From assembly GCA_016716665.1 (NCBI GenBank), contig JADJVH010000001.1:124001-188000 (forward strand): a DNA stretch of 64,000 nt, given 5' to 3'. Under the pieces are notes generated by a model, which worked only from the letters and a program-made list of their open reading frames with translations, had not been told where the DNA came from and searched no databases. Source of the stretch: Candidatus Opimibacter iunctus (GTDB taxonomy: Bacteria > Bacteroidota > Bacteroidia > Chitinophagales > Saprospiraceae). The translations under genes and the position numbers were made by a program. Of this stretch, positions 26,437 to 35,792 are shown one piece after another (the first letter of the stretch is position 1; the number at the start of each line of letters is the position of its first letter).

Positions 26437-28242
26437 ATGACACGAGTACTACTTGTCCTTTTGTTTAGCCTCCCCGTACTAATACAAGCACCAATTAAAG
26501 CTCAGGCAGCCACCGAAAAATTTGCTTCTTCGGTAGTTGCTGACGAAATGACCGTAAATCCAGACCAGAATAAATTGTGGAGAACCGGGCAATCCAAATA
26601 TTCCGCAAAGCCAAAAAGCATGTGGGAACTTGGCATACATGGTGGATCTGCTTTTATTGCCGGTGATGTTGAAGCACCATTTCCTGCCGGGTATGGCGTT
26701 GGTCTGCATCTTCGTAAAGCAATCAATTATACCCTTTCATGGAGGTTGGACGCTACTTACCAGTCTTCAAAAGGCTATGATGCCAGAAATTACAATTACC
26801 TGGAAGTAGAAAGGACCTATGGCCAGAATCTTGCTGACGAACCTCTACTGGTTGGTTACACAGATGAAACGACCAATGATGACAATATCCACCGCAATTA
26901 TCAAAATAACCTGTTGGCTTTCACAGTGGAGGGAGTCCTGAACATTGGAAATATCCTTTTTCACAGCCCATCCAACAAGTGGAATTTATATACTGCCATC
27001 GGACTTGGTGTTAACATTCCTGACGTGGGTGTTGACCTCCTGGATGCGAATGGCCAGCTATATGATTTCAAGAGTGTAACCGAGGGTATCGACCTGACCA
27101 CCAAGGCCGGAAGAAACGATGCCAGAGACAATTTGAAAAACCTGCTGGATGGTGATTTTGAAACACCCGGTGGTGTAGAGCAGGATGTTATTTCCTTTGG
27201 TGACTACAAAACGGTTATCCCGCATATCAGCTTTGGCGTAGGAATTTCCAGGAAATTGTCCAAGCGGATCAACCTTGGGATCGAACACCGGATATTGCTG
27301 AGTGATAATGACCTCCTTGATGGTTTTGAAAAACAGAATGATGTTGCTACCACTTCCAGCAATGATATTCCGCATTATACATCAATCAGACTTGGCATTA
27401 ACCTTGGATCCAAGGAGAAACGGGTCGAGCCTCTTTATTGGGTAAATCCATTAGACGCACCTTTCAACGATATTGCTGACCTTAAACAGCGCCCTAAATT
27501 TGATCTCACGGATAGCGACGGTGATGGTGTAATTGATATGACAGACCAGGAAATCAACACAGCTGCAGGGTGCCCCGTAGACACGAGAGGGATGACTCTC
27601 GACAGCGATGGAGATGGTGTAGTGGATTGTAAGGATCAGGAGCCATACTCCCCTCCAGGATATGAAGTTGACCATAACGGTGTTGCCCAAATAAAGAAAG
27701 ATTATCTGTCCGAAGACGAAGTGGTTGACCTCATCAATCAACGTGCAGCCGTAATGGAGTCCAACCTTAACTGGTTCTTACCAATGATCCATTTTGATCT
27801 TGACAAGTATTATGTCAAGCCCGAGTTTTATGGTTCATTGCAGAACATTGCCTCTGTCATGCAATCACATCCGGAGATCAAAGTAATCGCGAACGGATTT
27901 GCTGACAACAGGAGCTCCAGTGAATACAATAATGTACTTTCATTCAATCGTGCCAACGAAGCCATCAATTACCTGGTGGCCAATTATAACATCCCACGCA
28001 ACCGCTTTATCCTGAGATTCGGAGGAGAAGAAACACCTATTGTGAAGGATTTGAATGACAGCTATAAGACAACTGAAACAGAAGAATACAAGCATTACAT
28101 GAACCGCCGCGTTGAATTCCGCGTCGCTACTTCGACTGATACTGAAATGAGCCGTCCAGCCGGACCGGATGCAGGAAAGAATACACCTGGATCAGGCAGG
28201 CCAGGCTCAAAATATTCCGGAAATTATAACTCAGGGTATTAG
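26437..28242 (+). CDS. OmpA-family outer-membrane protein with calcium-type repeats
   Basis: Structural envelope protein of 601 residues. Signal peptide at 1-24 (ending IKAQA). An N-terminal barrel-like domain follows (about 60-330; ELGIHGGSAFIAGDVEAPF, YTSIRLGINLGSKEKR). Two thrombospondin-3-like Asp-rich repeats come next (DSDGDGVIDMTDQE and DSDGDGVVDCKDQEPYSPPG). The C-terminal OmpA peptidoglycan-binding domain (about 440-575) has IHFDLDKYYVKPEFY, IKVIANGFADNRSSSEYN, FNRANEAINYL and MNRRVEFRV. It probably links outer membrane and peptidoglycan. A Gly/Pro/Ser-rich tail ends the protein. Single gene with its own promoter-like element and terminator. Confidence 0.9.
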   Translation: MTRVLLVLLFSLPVLIQAPIKAQAATEKFASSVVADEMTVNPDQNKLWRTGQSKYSAKPKSMWELGIHGGSAFIAGDVEAPFPAGYGVGLHLRKAINYTLSWRLDATYQSSKGYDARNYNYLEVERTYGQNLADEPLLVGYTDETTNDDNIHRNYQNNLLAFTVEGVLNIGNILFHSPSNKWNLYTAIGLGVNIPDVGVDLLDANGQLYDFKSVTEGIDLTTKAGRNDARDNLKNLLDGDFETPGGVEQDVISFGDYKTVIPHISFGVGISRKLSKRINLGIEHRILLSDNDLLDGFEKQNDVATTSSNDIPHYTSIRLGINLGSKEKRVEPLYWVNPLDAPFNDIADLKQRPKFDLTDSDGDGVIDMTDQEINTAAGCPVDTRGMTLDSDGDGVVDCKDQEPYSPPGYEVDHNGVAQIKKDYLSEDEVVDLINQRAAVMESNLNWFLPMIHFDLDKYYVKPEFYGSLQNIASVMQSHPEIKVIANGFADNRSSSEYNNVLSFNRANEAINYLVANYNIPRNRFILRFGGEETPIVKDLNDSYKTTETEEYKHYMNRRVEFRVATSTDTEMSRPAGPDAGKNTPGSGRPGSKYSGNYNSGY

Positions 28243-28288
28243 TCCTTTTCAATTGCATAGGGTTATTTGAGATAGATTTTTTGTGTAT

Positions 28289-28331
28289 TCAAAAGCTCCT
28301 GGTCTACCCTGATCAGGGCTTTTGATTTTTT
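28289..28331 (+). terminator. Terminator after the OmpA-family gene
   Basis: TCAAAAGC...GCTTTTGA stem (28289-28325) with inner CCTG/CAGG pairing, followed by six T at 28326-28331. Confidence 0.88.
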
Positions 28332-28397
28332 AGTGGCGCTTATTCCCTAGCTACTAGGGGATATCCTTAATTTCACCCCTTAAATATCTGACACCTG

Positions 28398-29627
28398 ATG
28401 GCTGAGATAATCAGAATGCCGAGACTTAGTGATACGATGGAGGAAGGAAACATCGTAGGCTGGCTCAAAAAAGTTGGTGATAAAGTTTCCCCCGGTGACA
28501 TTCTTGCTGAGGTAGAAACCGATAAAGCGACTATGGAACTGGAAAGCTTCCATGAAGGCTATTTGCTGTATGTCAGTGTAAAAGAAGGACCTGTACCTGT
28601 CAACGCTGTTCTTGCTGTCATTGGTGGAAAAGATGAAGATTATAAAGCAGCCCTTGCCGGTGAATCAAAACCTGCTGAAACCCCAACTCCTACCCCATCC
28701 TCTCTAAAGGTTGATGAAAAAGATGATTCCCCGGAAAAAACGGTTAGCAATGTGATTGCTTCGGCCGGACAAGAATCAAGAGTTAAGTCTTCTCCTTTGG
28801 CCAAGACCATTGCAGCGAAATCAGGTATTGACCTAACCGCTGTCACCGGCACTGGAGATGGTGGCCGGATAGTGAAAAGAGATATCGAAAATTTTGTGGC
28901 TTCACATGACACCACTTCGGTAAAGACCAATGCCCCGGCCGCTTCCCCACAATACGGGGATGTTCCGCTATCCCAGATGCGTAAGACAATTGCCCGCAGG
29001 CTGGTTGAAAGCAAATTTTCTGCTCCTCATTTTTATCTGACCATGAAAATCAACATGGATAAGACAGCAGAAGCAAGAAAGCTAATTAATGAACAACCTG
29101 AAACACGAATCTCCTTCAATGACTTTGTCATCAAAGCCTGTGCTGCAGCACTTCGCCATCATCCCGCAGTAAATTCTTCCTGGCTTGGAGATAAAATAAG
29201 AGTCAACAAAGACATCAATATAGGCGTAGCTGTAGCTGTTGAAGAAGGCCTTCTGGTCCCGGTACTTTTTGCTGCTGACCGCATGGGACTGAAAGAGATC
29301 AACGCCCAGGTGGCCAACCTCGCTGATAAAGCGAGAAGTAAGAAAATCCAACCTCAGGAAATGCAGGGTAACACATTTACTGTGTCAAATCTTGGGATGT
29401 TTGGCATCGATGAATTTACCGGCATTATCAACCCACCTGATGCAGCGATCCTTGCCGTAGGGGCCATTTCAGAAGAGATTGCCCTGGTCGATGGAAAAGT
29501 CACTGCTGTCAAGGTGATGAAAGTCACATTGTCCTGCGATCACAGGGTTATCGACGGCGCTACAGGGGCAAAATTCCTGCAAACCCTGCAGCAATATCTA
29601 GAAAATCCTGTTTCCATGCTGGTATAG
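28398..29627 (+). CDS. Dihydrolipoamide acyltransferase (pyruvate dehydrogenase E2 type)
   Basis: E2 core of a 2-oxoacid dehydrogenase complex, most likely pyruvate dehydrogenase, making acetyl-CoA. It has one lipoyl domain with the lipoylated Lys43 in VETDKATMEL, a Pro/Thr-rich linker, a peripheral subunit-binding domain (SPLAKTIAAKSGIDL to IVKRDIENF), a second linker, and the catalytic domain from about 190 (PLSQMRKTIARRLVESK) to the active site SCDHRVIDGATGAKF. Length is 409 residues with a single lipoyl domain. E1 and E3 genes are not in the window. Pyruvate rather than another 2-oxoacid is inferred from similarity to Bacteroidota pdhC. Confidence 0.9.
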   Translation: MAEIIRMPRLSDTMEEGNIVGWLKKVGDKVSPGDILAEVETDKATMELESFHEGYLLYVSVKEGPVPVNAVLAVIGGKDEDYKAALAGESKPAETPTPTPSSLKVDEKDDSPEKTVSNVIASAGQESRVKSSPLAKTIAAKSGIDLTAVTGTGDGGRIVKRDIENFVASHDTTSVKTNAPAASPQYGDVPLSQMRKTIARRLVESKFSAPHFYLTMKINMDKTAEARKLINEQPETRISFNDFVIKACAAALRHHPAVNSSWLGDKIRVNKDINIGVAVAVEEGLLVPVLFAADRMGLKEINAQVANLADKARSKKIQPQEMQGNTFTVSNLGMFGIDEFTGIINPPDAAILAVGAISEEIALVDGKVTAVKVMKVTLSCDHRVIDGATGAKFLQTLQQYLENPVSMLV

Positions 29628-29662
29628 ACGGTATTCCGCTAGCTTGCTTCAGGGTTTTTATA

Positions 29663-29670
29663 TAAATTTG
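29663..29670 (+). promoter_or_regulatory. Candidate -7 element for recR
   Basis: TAAATTTG, a perfect TANNTTTG, seven bases before the recR ATG. A TTG at 29644 is only 16 bases upstream, shorter than usual. If used, the transcript would be nearly leaderless. Confidence 0.3.
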
Positions 29671-29677
29671 TTTATAT

Positions 29678-30298
29678 ATGTCGCAGTACTCCTCCCGTCA
29701 CCTTGAATATGCCATCCGTACCATAGGCCAGTTACCAGGCATAGGTCGTAAAAGTGCATTGCGTATTGCGCTGTACCTGCTGAAAAACAAGGCGACCCTT
29801 CTACCTGAACTCATGGCAGGCCTCAATGGAATAAAGGACAACATTCAAAACTGTAAAACCTGCCACAACCTGGCCGATACTGAAATCTGCGGGATCTGCA
29901 ATGATCACACCCGGCACCGTCACACCATCTGCATCGTGGAGTCAGAACGCGATGTCATGGCGATTGAGGATACAGGTCAATATCATGGATTGTACCATGT
30001 ACTCGGGGGGATCATCTCGCCGATTGAAGGTATTGGCCCACAGGATCTCAACATCAATTCCCTGGTCCACCGTATTCAACAAGGTGAAATCACCGAGCTT
30101 ATCATGGCGATCAGCCCTACCATTGAAGGAGAAACGACCATCTTTTACCTCAGCAAGCTCCTCAAGCCGTTTCCTGTCCGGATCAGCATCATTGCAAGAG
30201 GTGTTTCATTCGGAGGAGAGTTGGAATATGCGGACGGCCTCACACTCGGAAGATCCATCGTAGCAAGAACCAACATCGAACTGACCGAGAACGCCTAA
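29678..30298 (+). CDS. recR: Recombination protein RecR
   Basis: Zinc-finger/Toprim protein of the RecFOR pathway that helps load RecA at gaps, 206 residues. It has an N-terminal helix-hairpin-helix (IGQLPGIGRKSALRIALYLL), a four-Cys zinc finger (NCKTCHNLADTEICGIC), a Toprim domain (ICIVESERDVMAIEDTG; GLYHVLGGIISPIEGIGP) and the Walker-B-like C-terminus (ARGVSFGGELEYADGLTLGRSIVAR). Complete and normal in length. The next gene begins 13 bases after its stop. Confidence 0.97.
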   Translation: MSQYSSRHLEYAIRTIGQLPGIGRKSALRIALYLLKNKATLLPELMAGLNGIKDNIQNCKTCHNLADTEICGICNDHTRHRHTICIVESERDVMAIEDTGQYHGLYHVLGGIISPIEGIGPQDLNINSLVHRIQQGEITELIMAISPTIEGETTIFYLSKLLKPFPVRISIIARGVSFGGELEYADGLTLGRSIVARTNIELTENA

Positions 30299-30310
30299 TC
30301 CCCCTGCTTG

Positions 30311-32278
30311 TTGAAACTCTCCGTTATCATCGTCAGTTATAATGTCTATCCTTTTTTAGATAACTGCCTTCGATCTGTGAGGCAAGCCATGGACGGAATC
30401 GAAGGAGAGATCATCGTAGTCGATAATGCATCCGTAGATGGTACTGCCCAACTCGTCATGCAGCATTTCCCTGATGTCAGGCTGATTGCCAACCAGGATA
30501 ACAGGGGATTCGCTAAAGCCAATAACCAGGGGATTGTCATTGCTAAAGGCGAACATATTCTCTTGCTTAATCCTGATACCATTGTATCGGGAGACACGTT
30601 CACCACTTGTCTTGCTTTCATGGAATCTCACCTGGATGCCGGAGCGATAGGCGTGAAAATGCTGGATGGCAGTGGCCGCTTTCTTCCTGAATCCAAAAGG
30701 GGGTTGCCTACCCTTTCTGCTTCTTTTATGAAAATGACCGGGCTCTATCGCCTCTTTCCGCGATCAGCAAAATGGAACCAATATTACCAGGGCCAGATCG
30801 GTGAACAGGAAACTGCGCGGGTCGATGTATTATGCGGCGCTTTTATGTTTATCCGACGTGAAGCACTGCAGAAGGCCGGATACCTGGATGAAGATTTCTT
30901 TATGTATGGAGAGGACATTGACCTTTCATACCGTATCACTCAATCCGGCTATTTTATCTATTATTTACCGGAGACCAGTATCATTCATTACAAGGGAGAA
31001 TCCACGCGCAAATCATCGCTCAATTATATTCTGACCTTTTACGAGGCTATGTTGATTTTTACCCAGAAACATCCGGAATTCAGCGGGCAAAAGGTATTGA
31101 TCAAGCTAGCCATTTACTTTCACGGACTGCTTCAACTGATCAGGCAAAATGTATCCCGTTGGTGGCCGGTAGTCCTTGATTGCTTCCTGATCGGGAGTTC
31201 TTATTTTGCCGTCACCAAATTTTGGGCGCATTTTCGTTTTGGATCTTCAGCCTATTATCAACCGGAATTTTATTATTTCAATATTCCATTGTACACTGGT
31301 ATCATCCTGTTGTCCTTGTATCTCAACGGAGCCTATGACAGGCCTTTCTCAAGAAAATCTTCATGGATTGGCTTTTTCACCGGGCTGGTAATGATCCTTG
31401 TTGTATATGCCCTTTTGCCTATAGACTTGAGAGCATCCAGAATGGTCATCTTGATGGGGTCAGTTCTTTATATGATTTGGTTGTCAATCACGAGGTCGAC
31501 CCTGAAACCCTGGAATTCCCTGTCAAAAGATACAGCTGAATCATCAGACCGAAAGGCCATCATTGTTGCAGGCGAGGAGGAGGCTGGAAGAATCAAAGAG
31601 CTGATCAATCGTTCGAGAGACCATCTTGAAATCATTGGCACTGTAAGCCCGGATCAGTCAGGTACAATGTCTGCCGGCTCACTGGGTTCTTTAGCTCAAC
31701 TCGATGATATCATACGCATTCATCAGGTACGGGAAATCATCTTTTCCGCACAGGATGTACCATTCAGTGTATTTACCGGAAGCATGACCAGGCTGGGCCC
31801 GTCCCTGAGATATATGCTTGCTGCCTCTACGACTATGAATATAGTGGGAAGCATTGGTAAAGACACTGCTGGTGAATCCTATGCGATACGTATTCATTTT
31901 CAGCTATCCCAACCATCTTCAAAAAGAGCAAAGCGGATATTTGATATCCTTTCATCCCTGATGCTGATAGTGGTATCACCTATACTTGCTTTTATCATAC
32001 CGTATCCTTTTACTCTCCTGAAAAATCTCGTGATGGTATTGACCGGAAAAAAAACCTGGGTGTCGTACCACCCTGATGACCCGCTCATCAACTCCTTACC
32101 CGCGCTTGCACCAGGGGTTTTATGTCCAGCATATCCCACAGATGAGATTGATGTAAATCGCAGGCTAAGGCACATTCATTATGTTTATGCCCGTGATTAC
32201 CATTGGACGACTGATCTCTCTATCCTGGTATCCCAATTCATGAAGACAGGACAAACCATATCCGGAAATGGCAAGTGA
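30311..32278 (+). CDS. GT2 glycosyltransferase fused to a degenerate sugar-phosphate transferase
   Basis: 655 residues with a TTG start (a second TTG lies one codon upstream; no ATG is near). Residues 1 to about 250 are a family 2 glycosyltransferase: KLSVIIVSYNVYPFLDNCL, EIIVVDNASVDGTAQLV, LLLNPDT and DEDFFMYGEDIDLSYRI. Four membrane helices follow, then a Rossmann-like segment (KAIIVAGEEEAGRIKEL, about 415-530), as in CoA-binding_3/PglD-like parts of WbaP-type enzymes. The C-terminus starts like a bacterial sugar transferase (AKRIFDILSSLMLIVVSPIL) and ends like one (RRLRHIHYVYARDYHWTTDL), but the catalytic ERVG and DE motifs between are missing. Probably makes surface polysaccharide on the inner membrane; the donor is unknown. 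Overlaps the M20 gene start by 11 bases. Confidence 0.78.
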   Translation: MKLSVIIVSYNVYPFLDNCLRSVRQAMDGIEGEIIVVDNASVDGTAQLVMQHFPDVRLIANQDNRGFAKANNQGIVIAKGEHILLLNPDTIVSGDTFTTCLAFMESHLDAGAIGVKMLDGSGRFLPESKRGLPTLSASFMKMTGLYRLFPRSAKWNQYYQGQIGEQETARVDVLCGAFMFIRREALQKAGYLDEDFFMYGEDIDLSYRITQSGYFIYYLPETSIIHYKGESTRKSSLNYILTFYEAMLIFTQKHPEFSGQKVLIKLAIYFHGLLQLIRQNVSRWWPVVLDCFLIGSSYFAVTKFWAHFRFGSSAYYQPEFYYFNIPLYTGIILLSLYLNGAYDRPFSRKSSWIGFFTGLVMILVVYALLPIDLRASRMVILMGSVLYMIWLSITRSTLKPWNSLSKDTAESSDRKAIIVAGEEEAGRIKELINRSRDHLEIIGTVSPDQSGTMSAGSLGSLAQLDDIIRIHQVREIIFSAQDVPFSVFTGSMTRLGPSLRYMLAASTTMNIVGSIGKDTAGESYAIRIHFQLSQPSSKRAKRIFDILSSLMLIVVSPILAFIIPYPFTLLKNLVMVLTGKKTWVSYHPDDPLINSLPALAPGVLCPAYPTDEIDVNRRLRHIHYVYARDYHWTTDLSILVSQFMKTGQTISGNGK

Positions 32279-33458
32279 ACTCATACCCATTATCAAAGCT
32301 TCTGCAAAGGGGCTACTAGATTCTATTGTTAACATCAGAAGGGATCTTCACCAGCATCCTGAATTGTCTTTCAACGAGAAACGCACGAGTGAAATCATAA
32401 AATCATACCTGGCTAAACATGGGATCCAGTATACAGAAGGCTGGGCAGGTTATGGCGTTGTCGCCACGATCCGTGGAAATAAAGACGGACCTTTAGTCAT
32501 GTTGCGCGCAGATATGGATGCCTTGCCAATCCTGGAAGAAAACGATGTCCCTTATCGGTCACTTGAGGAAGGGATCATGCATGCCTGCGGCCATGATGTG
32601 CATACCAGCAGCTTGCTGGGAACTGCAGTTATCCTCAATGAGCTTAAAGCCCATATCCATGGAGAGATCAGGCTGATCTTCCAACCGGGAGAAGAGAAAC
32701 TTCCGGGAGGAGCCTCTATCATGATTGACGAAGGCCTCTTCACTGTGGGGAAACCTGACCGGATCATAGCCCAGCATGTGCACCCACCTCTGAAGGCAGG
32801 ACATGTGGGATTCAGGAGCGGCCTATATATGGCATCCGCAGACGAAATATATATCACTATCAAGGGGAAAGGCGGACATGCCGCTACGCCGCATCTGTGC
32901 ATCGACCCGATTGTCATAGCTGCCCGTGTCGTCACTGCACTGCAGGAAATGATCAGCAGGACTAAAGACCCCATGTCCCCTGGTGTATTGACTGTAGGGC
33001 GCATCTTTTCTGACGGAGGAGCTACAAACGTAATTCCTGACACAGTGCACATGGAAGGTACCCTGAGGGCGATGGATGAGCACTGGAGGTCGGACACTCA
33101 TCAAAGGATCAAAACCCTCGTTGACCATATTTGCATAGCCTCAGGGGCAACCAATGAGACAAAGATTGTCACTGGCTATCCAAGCCTGGTCAACGATGAC
33201 AAGGTCACTTCGATGTGCCGTGAAGCTGCTGTCCAATACCTGGGTGAAGACAAAGTGCATGAATTGCCCCTCCGGATGACCTCTGAAGATTTTGCATTTT
33301 ATACACGATTAGCGCCTGCTTCTTTTTACAGGCTGGGCACTGGCTGGGAGGACCCTGAAAGAAACTTCCCGGTGCATTCCAACAGGTTTGATATCAATGA
33401 AGAAGCCCTGGAAACGGGGATGGGCCTGATGGCATTTATTGCCCTTTCTGAGCTTTAG
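32268..33458 (+). CDS. M20-family amidohydrolase (N-acyl amino acid or hippurate hydrolase type)
   Basis: Zinc/manganese-dependent cytoplasmic hydrolase of 396 residues that removes acyl groups from amino acids. Motifs in order: RRDLHQHPELSFNE, MLRADMDALPILEE, the metal site HACGHDVHTSSLLG, the catalytic Glu in FQPGEEKLPGG, IIAQHVHP, the dimerisation (lid) domain at about 185-290, and the closing VHSNRFDINEEAL. The Cys/Asp/His ligands are all present. It could act on N-acetyl-amino acids or peptides; the substrate is not deducible. The ATG overlaps the end of the GT2 fusion gene, so the two may be cotranscribed. Confidence 0.92.
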   Translation: MASELIPIIKASAKGLLDSIVNIRRDLHQHPELSFNEKRTSEIIKSYLAKHGIQYTEGWAGYGVVATIRGNKDGPLVMLRADMDALPILEENDVPYRSLEEGIMHACGHDVHTSSLLGTAVILNELKAHIHGEIRLIFQPGEEKLPGGASIMIDEGLFTVGKPDRIIAQHVHPPLKAGHVGFRSGLYMASADEIYITIKGKGGHAATPHLCIDPIVIAARVVTALQEMISRTKDPMSPGVLTVGRIFSDGGATNVIPDTVHMEGTLRAMDEHWRSDTHQRIKTLVDHICIASGATNETKIVTGYPSLVNDDKVTSMCREAAVQYLGEDKVHELPLRMTSEDFAFYTRLAPASFYRLGTGWEDPERNFPVHSNRFDINEEALETGMGLMAFIALSEL

Positions 33459-33555
33459 CAGCAATAGTCCCCGACCTGGCCTGAGACCTTGACCTTCTTG
33501 CATCCGTTATGATGCTTCCTGCCTGCTGATAAACCGCCCTGGAAACGGGGATGGG
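33405..33555. repeat. 20-base exact direct repeat, one copy in the M20 gene 3' end
   Basis: GCCCTGGAAACGGGGATGGG occurs at 33405-33424 (inside the last codons of the M20 gene) and again at 33536-33555 in the following spacer, 131 bases apart. Flanks do not resemble each other. The rest of the 245-base spacer 33459-33703 shows no gene. Confidence 0.85.
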
Positions 33556-33657
33556 TTGGTCTTGCTTTCCACGTTTCTTTTGTTCCGGCCCGGGATGGTG
33601 TAACCCCAAAACATATATTATTTTTTATAAACTATAAACTATTTTGAATCAATGTTA

Positions 33658-33665
33658 TACTTTTG
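33658..33665 (+). promoter_or_regulatory. Candidate -7 element for the sigma-54 regulator gene
   Basis: TACTTTTG, a perfect TANNTTTG, in an AT-rich spacer 38 bases before the ATG at 33704. No TTG at the usual distance. Confidence 0.4.
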
Positions 33666-33703
33666 ATAATAAATCATCATATCTTTTCTTCAACTAATAT
33701 TAA

Positions 33704-34983
33704 ATGGCTATGTCAAAAGTCCTGATTGTCGACGACGAACGCAGTATACGTCACACCCTAAGGGATATCCTTGAATTTGAGAAATATGAAGTAGATGAGG
33801 CATGTGATGGGATGGAAGCCCTGGTCAAGGTCAAGCAGAATCCCTATGATGTCATCATCCTTGATATCAAGATGCCAAAAATGGATGGATGGACGCCCTG
33901 GACAAGATCCAGGAAATAGCGAGGGAACCCCGGTAGTGATGATTTCCGGGCATGCTTCCCATTGATACCGCTGTGGAAGCTGTCAAGAAAGGAGCCTTCG
34001 ATTTTATCTCCAAGCCACCTGATCTGAACAGGTTGCTGATCACCCTCCGAAACGCAATGGATAAGTCCGAACTCATAACCGAACGCAAAGTGCTCCAGAC
34101 AAAAGTCTCCAATACCCGTTTCCAGCCCATTGTAGGCCAATCCAAGTGCATCGGGCAGATCATGTCTACTATAGAGTTGGTTGCTCCCACTGATGCCAGA
34201 GTGTTGGTTACAGGCCAGAATGGTACCGGAAAGGAATTGGTGGCGCATTGGATCCACCAAAAAAGCAACCGGCGTGATAACCCCCTGATCGAGGTGAACT
34301 GTGCGGCCATACCATCCGAACTGATCGAGAGCGAGCTTTTTGGCCATGAGAAAGGTGCCTTCACATCAGCGATCAAGACGAGGACCGGTAAATTTGAACT
34401 GGCCAATGGGGGTACTATCTTCCTTGATGAAATCGGAGATATGAGTTTATCTGCCCAGGCGAAAGTGCTCAGGGCCCTCCAGGAAAATAAAATCGTACGT
34501 GTCGGCGGGGATAAGCAAATCCGTGTGGATGTGCGCGTCATCGCGGCTACAAACAAAGACCTTCGTAAACTGATCGATGCCGGCCGGTTCAGGGAAGACT
34601 TATATCACCGCCTTGCTGTCATCATCATTGACGTGCCACCGTTGAAAGAACGGGTTGAAGATATTCCCCAACTGATACAGCATTTCTGTGCAGAAATCTG
34701 CAAAGACTACGGGATACCTGAAAAGCAGTTTGATGCGAAGGCCATCAAGAAACTCCAATCGCTTCCATGGACAGGAAACATACGTGAATTGAAAAATGTG
34801 GTAGAAAGGCTGATTATCCTGGGAGGCAAGACAATATCTGCCCAGGATATCGATAGGTTCGTCCTGCCTACTGCACAATCTGCCCTGGAGATGAAAGAAG
34901 TGCTTTCCCGCTTTTCTGATCTAAGGGACCTGCAGCGATACATCGAGCAGGAGTATACCAACTACCAGGCATCTATCGAATAG
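33704..34983 (+). CDS. Sigma-54-type response regulator (NtrX/NtrC-like), three frameshifts
   Basis: Receiver plus AAA+ regulator of about 426 residues after correction. The receiver domain (KVLIVDDERSIRHTLR, with phospho-acceptor Asp in VIILDIKMPKMDG) breaks at about 33888. The AAA+ part is open from 33952: TGQNGTGKELVAHWIH (Walker A), GHEKGAFTSA (the GAFTGA-type loop, here GAFTSA) and GGTIFLDEIGDMSLSAQ (Walker B), with the sensor region ATNKDLRKL. Between them three indels scramble about 75 bases, where the expected DALDKIQEIARE and PVVMISGHAS can be read in shifting frames. It ends at SIE without the Fis-type DNA-binding helix-turn-helix, as I recall for many Bacteroidota members. Candidate partner of the NtrY-like kinase at 12216. 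Confidence 0.88.
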
Positions 34984-35044
34984 GAGATCATACTCCACAA
35001 TATCTCAGCATAGCCTACTTATCCTATCACTTAAAACCAAAGAC

Positions 35045-35755
35045 ATGGCAGAAGGACTTCCCCCACGCCTGATGAAACAATGGACGCAGATCAAAGGTGA
35101 AAATGCGTGGACCATGTTTAAAGTGATTGCAGAATTTGTTGATGGCTTTGAATCCCTCAACCGGATCGGCCCATGCATTTCCATATTCGGTAGTGCACGC
35201 ACAAAAGCTGACTCTCCCCACTACCAGACGGCCGTCAAAATCGCGCAGAAACTTACGGATGCAGGTTTTGGAATCATCACGGGTGGTGGACCCGGTATCA
35301 TGGAAGCGGCCAACAAAGGAGCCAGCATGCAAGGGGGCGTATCTGTTGGCCTGAATATTGACCTTCCGTTTGAACAATCCCACAATCCCTACATCGACGG
35401 TGACAAAAACCTGAATCACCGGTACTTCTTTGTACGCAAAGTCATGTTTGTAAAATACGCACAAGGATTCGTGGTCTTACCCGGTGGGTTTGGCACATTG
35501 GATGAGGCTTTCGAGGTATTGACCCTGATGCAAACGAAAAAAATAACGCCCGTCCCTGTCATTCTGGTGGGTACTTCATTTTGGTCAGGCCTTAAGGAAT
35601 GGATTGTTGAAGTGATGCTGGAAAAAGAAAAAAACATCAACCGTGAAGATCTGGAGCTGATCCCCATCATGGATGATCCTGATGATGTAGTCAAGTACAT
35701 CAATGACTTCTACGCACAACGCGATGACCTGCTGAGTCCAAACTATACCCTTTAG
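35045..35755 (+). CDS. LOG-family Rossmann-fold protein (TIGR00730-like)
   Basis: 236-residue cytoplasmic protein of the lysine-decarboxylase-like/LOG family. It shows ISIFGSARTKADS, GFGIITGGGPGIMEAANKGA, an RKVMFVKYAQGFVVLPG stretch and the nucleotide-binding PGGFGTLDEAFEVLT motif. Many members are cytokinin-riboside 5'-monophosphate phosphoribohydrolases, or cleave nucleoside monophosphates generally. This one is probably a nucleotide 5'-phosphate hydrolase; the substrate is not certain. ATG at 35045; single gene ending in a bidirectional terminator shared with the DUF2911 gene. Confidence 0.9.
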   Translation: MAEGLPPRLMKQWTQIKGENAWTMFKVIAEFVDGFESLNRIGPCISIFGSARTKADSPHYQTAVKIAQKLTDAGFGIITGGGPGIMEAANKGASMQGGVSVGLNIDLPFEQSHNPYIDGDKNLNHRYFFVRKVMFVKYAQGFVVLPGGFGTLDEAFEVLTLMQTKKITPVPVILVGTSFWSGLKEWIVEVMLEKEKNINREDLELIPIMDDPDDVVKYINDFYAQRDDLLSPNYTL

Positions 35756-35792
35756 CTTTAGCTAATCTGTATTACTCCTGATGGAGTATTTG

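Noticed and set aside
33704..33919. A stand-alone 71-residue receiver protein
   Set aside because: It lacks the second half of the receiver fold, which is readable in shifted frames just downstream; better explained by indels.
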